DNA from: Flavobacteriaceae bacterium
Lineage (GTDB): Bacteria > Bacteroidota > Bacteroidia > Flavobacteriales > Flavobacteriaceae
Assembly: GCA_947456815.1 (NCBI GenBank)
Contig: CANGTL010000014.1
Location: 1 to 59,252, forward strand
DNA: 59,252 nt
Reading direction: 5' to 3'
Every line of letters starts with the position of its first letter. Positions within the stretch are counted from its first letter, which is position 1. Shown piece by piece: positions 55,338 through 59,252 of the stretch. Under the pieces are notes generated by a model. It ran no database searches. It was given only the letters and a program-made list of their open reading frames with translations, and was not told where the DNA came from. Both the position numbers and the translations under genes were made by a program.

Positions 55338-57470
55338 ATGAAAAAAGTACTTTGTTTGTTTATGCTAATGATATGCTTGTGCAAAGTAGACGCTCAAGAG
55401 ACCACTCAAAATGCCCAACAAACTCCGATATTTCAAGCGTGCAAAGGCATGATAAATGTGGAGTTGTCAAACTGTTTTAATCGACAAGTTCAAGATTTTG
55501 TCTACGCCAATTTTCAAGTGCCAGCAGACTTAAAGCAATCCAACTACAAGGGCAGCATCATTGTGGTATTTGAAGTAACAAAAGAGGGTTCATTTAAAAC
55601 GCTATATGTAGATAGTAATGATGATCAACTAGCCAACGAAACCAGAAGGGTTTTTACCCAATTTCCAGTTGTTGATCCTGCAACATACAACGGGAATCCA
55701 ACTTATTCAAAGTTTACACTTAAAATAGCTATCCCGCTCCAAAGTGGAGAAGAAATTGCTGCCGAAGCAGAAAGAGTCAGAATTTTAGAATCGCAAAACT
55801 ACACCAAAAACAATGACAAGGAGCTTTCAGAATATGATCAAGTGACTTATCACAAATTTAATAATCCAAAGTTCAATAGCAATTTAGGAATTCCTTTTTC
55901 ACACAGTTATTATGCGCAATTTGACGACGAGATCAATCAAGTTGGTTCAAACAATCACACCGCCATAAAGCCATATACTTACAATGAAGTTGCGAAGTAT
56001 TATGATTTTAAGAAGGCTAACGAAGCGCTAAAATTCAATAAAAAAGGATGGTGGGGCAAAAAGTTGTGGAACGAAAACATGGTTGAAATTCAAGGTGATG
56101 GCTATTGGTTTGCATTGAATCCAATTTTCGATTTGCAAATGGGGAAAAGTAGTCCATCTGTTTCAAAATATACCTATATCAATACAAGAGGAATACAAGT
56201 GCAAGGAGGTTTAGGACGCCAAGTTACATTTAGCACTTCCATTTTTGAAAGTCAAGGAAGATTTGCGGACTATTTTAATCAATATGCGGAGTCTATTAAA
56301 CCCTATGGACCAAACTCAGATCAAGGAGATCCAGCTGTAATTCCGGGAGTAGGCATAGCCAAACGATTTAAGAAAGACGCTTATGATATGTCGATGGCAG
56401 AGGCCTATATTACCTATACTCCAAGTAAGATTTTTACTTTTCAAACAGGATATGGCAGAAACTTTATCGGGGATGGATATCGCTCGTTGATAACAACTGA
56501 TGGTGTAAGTCCGTATCCGTTTTTCAAGATCAACACCAGTTTTTGGAAAATTAAATACACAAACACCTACATGTTCTTGAAAGATATCCGACAAGAAGCA
56601 ATTGCGGAAAGAACCTATGCCACAAAGTATATGGCAAATCACTATTTGAGTTGGAATGCGAGCAAGCGATTGAACATTGGTTTGTTCGAATCGGTTATTT
56701 GGGCCAATACTAACGGACGTGGTTTTGACATGAGTTTCTTCAATCCGATTGTGTTTTATCGATCTGTAGAGTTTGCGTCTTCTGCTAAAACAGGAAATGC
56801 CCTTTTGGGTTTAACTTATAAATACAAATGGAACAATCAGGTTAATTTTTACGGACAATTTTTGCTGGATGAGTTCTCACTTGAAGATGTAAAAAGAGGC
56901 GATGGCAGTTGGAAAAACAAGTATGGATACCAATTGGGTGTTAAGTACTTTAATGCTTTTAATGTAAAAAATTTATTGCTTCAAGTGGAGTATAACCATG
57001 TTCGTCCTTACGTTTATTCTCATAGCGACCCGCTTACGAATTACGGGCATGCGAATCAGAATGTGGGACATCAGTGGGGTGGAAATTTTAGAGAGGCTAT
57101 TTTTATTGCACGTTACCAGCAAGGAAGATATTTTGCCGATGCAAAGTTGACCTATGGTATTCGCGGATTGGATTTTAATACTACTGAAGATTCGTTTAAT
57201 TACGGTGGTAATATTTATTTAAACTACAACGAAGGTCGTCCATATGATAAGAATGTGACCGTTGGGCAAGGAAACAAAACTACGGTGGTTATTGCAGATC
57301 TTCAAGCGGGTTATTTGATTAATCCACAAACGAATATGAAATTATTCGGCAGTTTTATCTATCGTAATTTCGATCCGACAAAAGAGACGTTAACCACTTT
57401 TAAAGAAAGCAGCACTTGGTTTTCTTTGGGATTGCGTTGTGACATTTTCAATTGGTATTTTGATTATTAG
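55338..57470 (+). CDS. remB: RemB-like gliding motility outer-membrane protein
   Basis: 710 residues with a signal peptide (1-19, ending KVDAQ). Region 30-135 resembles a TonB C-terminal domain (FQACKGM, the second Cys in LSNCFNRQ, QVPADLKQSNYKGSIIVVFEV, RVFTQFPVVDPATYNGNPTY), then a linker (140-210), then a beta-barrel-like part to the end with many alternating aromatic strands and the closing strand SLGLRCDIFNWYFDY. Length, domain layout and position after sprA-gcvH-vanZ-deoC fit the gliding gene remB of Flavobacterium johnsoniae as I remember it. The barrel also recalls capsule-assembly Wzi-type proteins. The identification is from pattern and synteny, not alignment. Confidence 0.74.
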   Translation: MKKVLCLFMLMICLCKVDAQETTQNAQQTPIFQACKGMINVELSNCFNRQVQDFVYANFQVPADLKQSNYKGSIIVVFEVTKEGSFKTLYVDSNDDQLANETRRVFTQFPVVDPATYNGNPTYSKFTLKIAIPLQSGEEIAAEAERVRILESQNYTKNNDKELSEYDQVTYHKFNNPKFNSNLGIPFSHSYYAQFDDEINQVGSNNHTAIKPYTYNEVAKYYDFKKANEALKFNKKGWWGKKLWNENMVEIQGDGYWFALNPIFDLQMGKSSPSVSKYTYINTRGIQVQGGLGRQVTFSTSIFESQGRFADYFNQYAESIKPYGPNSDQGDPAVIPGVGIAKRFKKDAYDMSMAEAYITYTPSKIFTFQTGYGRNFIGDGYRSLITTDGVSPYPFFKINTSFWKIKYTNTYMFLKDIRQEAIAERTYATKYMANHYLSWNASKRLNIGLFESVIWANTNGRGFDMSFFNPIVFYRSVEFASSAKTGNALLGLTYKYKWNNQVNFYGQFLLDEFSLEDVKRGDGSWKNKYGYQLGVKYFNAFNVKNLLLQVEYNHVRPYVYSHSDPLTNYGHANQNVGHQWGGNFREAIFIARYQQGRYFADAKLTYGIRGLDFNTTEDSFNYGGNIYLNYNEGRPYDKNVTVGQGNKTTVVIADLQAGYLINPQTNMKLFGSFIYRNFDPTKETLTTFKESSTWFSLGLRCDIFNWYFDY

Positions 57471-57581
57471 TCGATTGCCCTAGCCCTGATGGCAGTGGCA
57501 TCCTTTTGTGCTGAAGATTGTTTCGGATTTTACCGAGGATTTGTAGCACAAAAGATAGAACGAACAGCAGGATTAAGCTCC
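57471..57581 (+). repeat. Gene-end structured repeat element, copy D
   Basis: Begins at the base after the remB-like stop. Blocks: CGATTGCCCTAGCCCTGATG, GTGGCATCCTTTTGTGCT, then AGCACAAAAGATAGAACG, AGCAGGATTAAGCTCC. The stem CTTTTGTGCT/AGCACAAAAG is perfect. Best-preserved copy with A. Confidence 0.75.
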
Positions 57582-57625
57582 GAAAAAACTCGAAATAACG
57601 GGTGCTTTTTTTTATGAATTGTTTT

Positions 57626-57657
57626 TTTGTCAAATCCCTTTTGTTAAAGTACATTTG
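57626..57657 (+). promoter_or_regulatory. Promoter of the heme O synthase/cytochrome oxidase genes
   Basis: TTTG (57626-57629), a 20-base spacer and TACATTTG (57650-57657), an exact consensus pair. It ends 8 bases before the first TTG start at 57666. Confidence 0.82.
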
Positions 57658-57665
57658 CAGCAGTT

Positions 57666-58592
57666 TTGAAAATTACTAATCAATACGCTTTGAACGCACC
57701 CACAAATACGCTTTCCGTCAAATCGATTACCGCTGATTTTCTTGAAATCACTAAGGCACGACTAGCAGTCAGTGTGGTATTTTCTTCGTTGGCGGGTTTT
57801 GTATTAGGCGTTGATGCTTTTGGTGTGGGCAGTTGGCTTATTTTACTCAAATTGGCGATTGGCGGTTACGGAATGGTGGGCGCTTCAAACGCTTTCAATC
57901 AAGTTATCGAGAAAGATTTAGATGCGTTGATGGATCGCACCAAAAACCGACCGGTTCCAGCAGGAAGAATGAAGCCGAATACAGCTTTGATTATTGCGGG
58001 CTTGTTAACCTTAATTGGAATTGCAATTCTTTATTCGATCAATCCGAAGACAGCGATGTTCGGGGCGATTTCCATTTTTTTATATACAAGTGTTTATACG
58101 CCTTTGAAGACGATGACCCCATTGTCTGTATTTGTGGGTGCTTTTCCAGGCGCCATTCCTTTCATGTTGGGTTGGGTTGCCGCAACAGGAAGTTTCGGCA
58201 TTGAAGCGGGCACCTTATTTTTAATTCAGTTTTTTTGGCAGTTTCCGCATTTTTGGGCTATCGGATGGTTTTTGTATGAGGATTATGAGAAGGCAGGATT
58301 TTTTATGTTGCCATCCGGAAAGAAAGACAAATCGACGGCTTTGCAAATCATATTATATACTGTTTGGTTGATTATCGCCTCCTTGCTTCCTGTTTTGGGA
58401 TTTACGGGTGATTTTCATATCGCTTCACTAACGGCAGTCATCGTATTTTTGTTGGGATTGTGGATGTTGTTCTACGCAGTGAAATTATATCAAACGCGAA
58501 CGGCAAAAGCAGCGCGAACGCTTATGTTGGTTAGTGTTTCGTATATAACCTTGTTGCAAATAATTTATATAATTGACAAATTTTTACGATGA
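57666..58592 (+). CDS. ctaB: Protoheme IX farnesyltransferase (heme O synthase)
   Basis: Adds a farnesyl group to heme b to make heme O, the precursor of heme A for the terminal oxidase. 308 residues, about nine membrane helices, UbiA superfamily. Motifs: TKARLAVSVVFSSLAGFVLG near 30, the first Asp-rich block NAFNQVIEKDLDALMDRTKNRPVPAG near 77-102, YTPLKTMTPLSVFVGAFPGAIPFMLGW near 140, and the second block LYEDYEKAGFFMLP near 204. No ATG start: TTG at 57666 gives an almost leaderless message; TTG at 57690 (MNAPTNTLS) is equally possible and fits the promoter better. Its stop overlaps the next start by 4 bases (ATGA). Confidence 0.94.
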   Translation: MKITNQYALNAPTNTLSVKSITADFLEITKARLAVSVVFSSLAGFVLGVDAFGVGSWLILLKLAIGGYGMVGASNAFNQVIEKDLDALMDRTKNRPVPAGRMKPNTALIIAGLLTLIGIAILYSINPKTAMFGAISIFLYTSVYTPLKTMTPLSVFVGAFPGAIPFMLGWVAATGSFGIEAGTLFLIQFFWQFPHFWAIGWFLYEDYEKAGFFMLPSGKKDKSTALQIILYTVWLIIASLLPVLGFTGDFHIASLTAVIVFLLGLWMLFYAVKLYQTRTAKAARTLMLVSVSYITLLQIIYIIDKFLR

Positions 58593-59182
58593 TAAATTCA
58601 GATAAGATGACGAGAGAAGAAGAAAAAGCAAGAAGTGACCGGTCGTATAAATTGCTATTGTTGTTTGCAATGGTAAGTATGACCATGATGTTCGCTGGAT
58701 TAACAAGTGCTTTTGTAGTGAGCAAGTCGAGAGCTGATTGGTTGAAAGATTTTCAAATGCCAACTGCTTTTTTTATTAGTACACTTGTGATTATTGGCGG
58801 CAGCGTAACCTTTCACATGGCAAAAAAAGCGATACAAAAAGACAACAAAAAAGCCACGACCTCATTCCTTTTAGGTACATTAGCGCTCGGTATTTTGTTT
58901 GTGATTTTACAGTTTGTTGGTTTCAGACAAATCGTCGAAGCAGGTTATTTTTTTACAGGAAGTGCCAGTTCTATAACAACTACTTTTTTGTATGTAGTTA
59001 CGATTACGCATTTGGCGCATCTTTTTGGCGGATTAATTTCGCTTTTAATTATAATTTATAATCATTTTAAACAAAAATACAATTCTACTCAAACCCTTGG
59101 AATAGAGCTAGGTGCAATGTATTGGCATTTCTTGGATTTATTGTGGGTTTATTTGTTTTTGTTTTTATATTTCTTTAAATAA
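58589..59182 (+). CDS. Heme-copper (cytochrome c) oxidase subunit III
   Basis: 197 residues with five membrane helices; accessory subunit III of the terminal oxidase in the inner membrane. Motifs: MFAGLTSAFVVSKSRADW near 31-48, TAFFISTLVIIGGSVTFHMA near 60-80, THLAHLFGGLISLLII near 145, and the C-terminal AMYWHFLDLLWVYLFLFLYF (H-F-x-D-x-x-W-x-x-L-F is the subunit III hallmark). Coupled to heme O synthase by an ATGA overlap. A second subunit III-like gene starts right after it, as I recall in Flavobacterium. Confidence 0.92.
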   Translation: MINSDKMTREEEKARSDRSYKLLLLFAMVSMTMMFAGLTSAFVVSKSRADWLKDFQMPTAFFISTLVIIGGSVTFHMAKKAIQKDNKKATTSFLLGTLALGILFVILQFVGFRQIVEAGYFFTGSASSITTTFLYVVTITHLAHLFGGLISLLIIIYNHFKQKYNSTQTLGIELGAMYWHFLDLLWVYLFLFLYFFK

Positions 59183-59200
59183 GAAAAAAATGTAAATTTG
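59170..59200 (+). promoter_or_regulatory. Promoter of the last gene
   Basis: TTTC (59170-59173), a 19-base spacer and TAAATTTG (59193-59200), 24 bases before the ATG at 59225. It overlaps the end of the preceding gene. Confidence 0.65.
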
Positions 59201-59224
59201 GGAACTTTTTAACGATTAACTTTT

Positions 59225-59252
59225 ATGGGAGCGACAGTAACAACTGCAAACA
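59225..59252 (+). CDS. Partial gene at the window edge, probably a second cytochrome oxidase subunit III
   Basis: Only the first nine codons are present (MGATVTTAN). Position after a subunit III gene, a good promoter and an opening that resembles Flavobacterium oxidase subunit III suggest the identity, but nine residues cannot prove it. The gene runs off the right edge. Confidence 0.5.

Noticed and set aside
57833..58204. 123-residue plus-strand frame inside ctaB
   Set aside because: Shifted frame of the heme O synthase, whose membrane helices and Asp-rich motifs are in the annotated frame.

Overview
The window reads as chromosomal DNA of a gliding member of the Bacteroidota, most likely a Flavobacterium. 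Evidence: SprA (outer-membrane translocon of the type IX secretion system, T9SS), a RemB-like gliding protein, a SusC/SusD starch locus, an amylase with a T9SS C-terminal sorting domain, the MaeB-RuvA-SprA-GcvH gene order, promoters of the TTTG-N17-23-TAnnTTTG type, and almost no Shine-Dalgarno sequences. No prophage, transposase, rRNA operon or CRISPR array was found. Every stretch without a protein gene is shorter than 300 bases, and most of them hold repeats, promoters or terminators.

Layout. 1-7,400: a TonB_C-like lipoprotein; a glycosyltransferase/flippase-like pair (minus); ruvC; a four-helix-bundle (S23/IVP) cassette; hemW; a GxxExxY cassette; cyclase, acetyltransferase and MmcQ/YjbR genes. 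7,400-13,150: a DUF4407 membrane protein, a GT4-type glycosyltransferase, an M20 dipeptidase, tRNA-Leu(UAG), an NTF2-like protein and an rRNA pseudouridine synthase. 13,300-16,800: isoprenoid operon on the minus strand (diphosphomevalonate decarboxylase, a second S23/IVP cassette, mevalonate kinase, UbiA-type prenyltransferase). 16,900-19,600: a 54-residue membrane protein, TspO, an HI0933-type flavoprotein and a glycerophosphodiesterase.

19,600-40,400 is a complete starch/maltose utilisation locus. A T9SS-exported GH13 amylase and the SusC/SusD/SusE complex act at the outer membrane. Two GH13 enzymes and a GH31 alpha-glucosidase probably act in the cell envelope. An MFS permease takes up maltose, which GH65 maltose phosphorylase and beta-phosphoglucomutase convert to glucose and glucose-6-phosphate. 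A LacI-family regulator sits between the two divergent halves. An 18-bp sequence is shared by both promoter regions, and a LacI-like palindrome lies before susC. Two intrinsic terminators sit inside the gene runs, each directly before a GH13 gene.

40,500-59,252: AsmA-like protein, malic enzyme, ruvA, sprA, gcvH, a VanZ-like gene, deoC, a remB-like gene, then heme O synthase and cytochrome oxidase subunit III genes running off the window.

The most unusual content lies in the short gaps. (1) Three small genes (two S23/IVP, one GxxExxY) are each enclosed by inverted arms of short repeats, like the stem-enclosed intervening sequences that carry S23 genes in 23S rRNA of other bacteria. (2) Seven-base tandem repeats with different words form palindromes, supply a promoter box and have entered coding sequence. 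(3) A structured element of about 85-115 bp occurs four times, always just after a stop codon and in the same orientation as that gene. (4) A small hairpin repeat lies in frame inside a flavoprotein gene, with a compensatory base pair relative to its intergenic copy.
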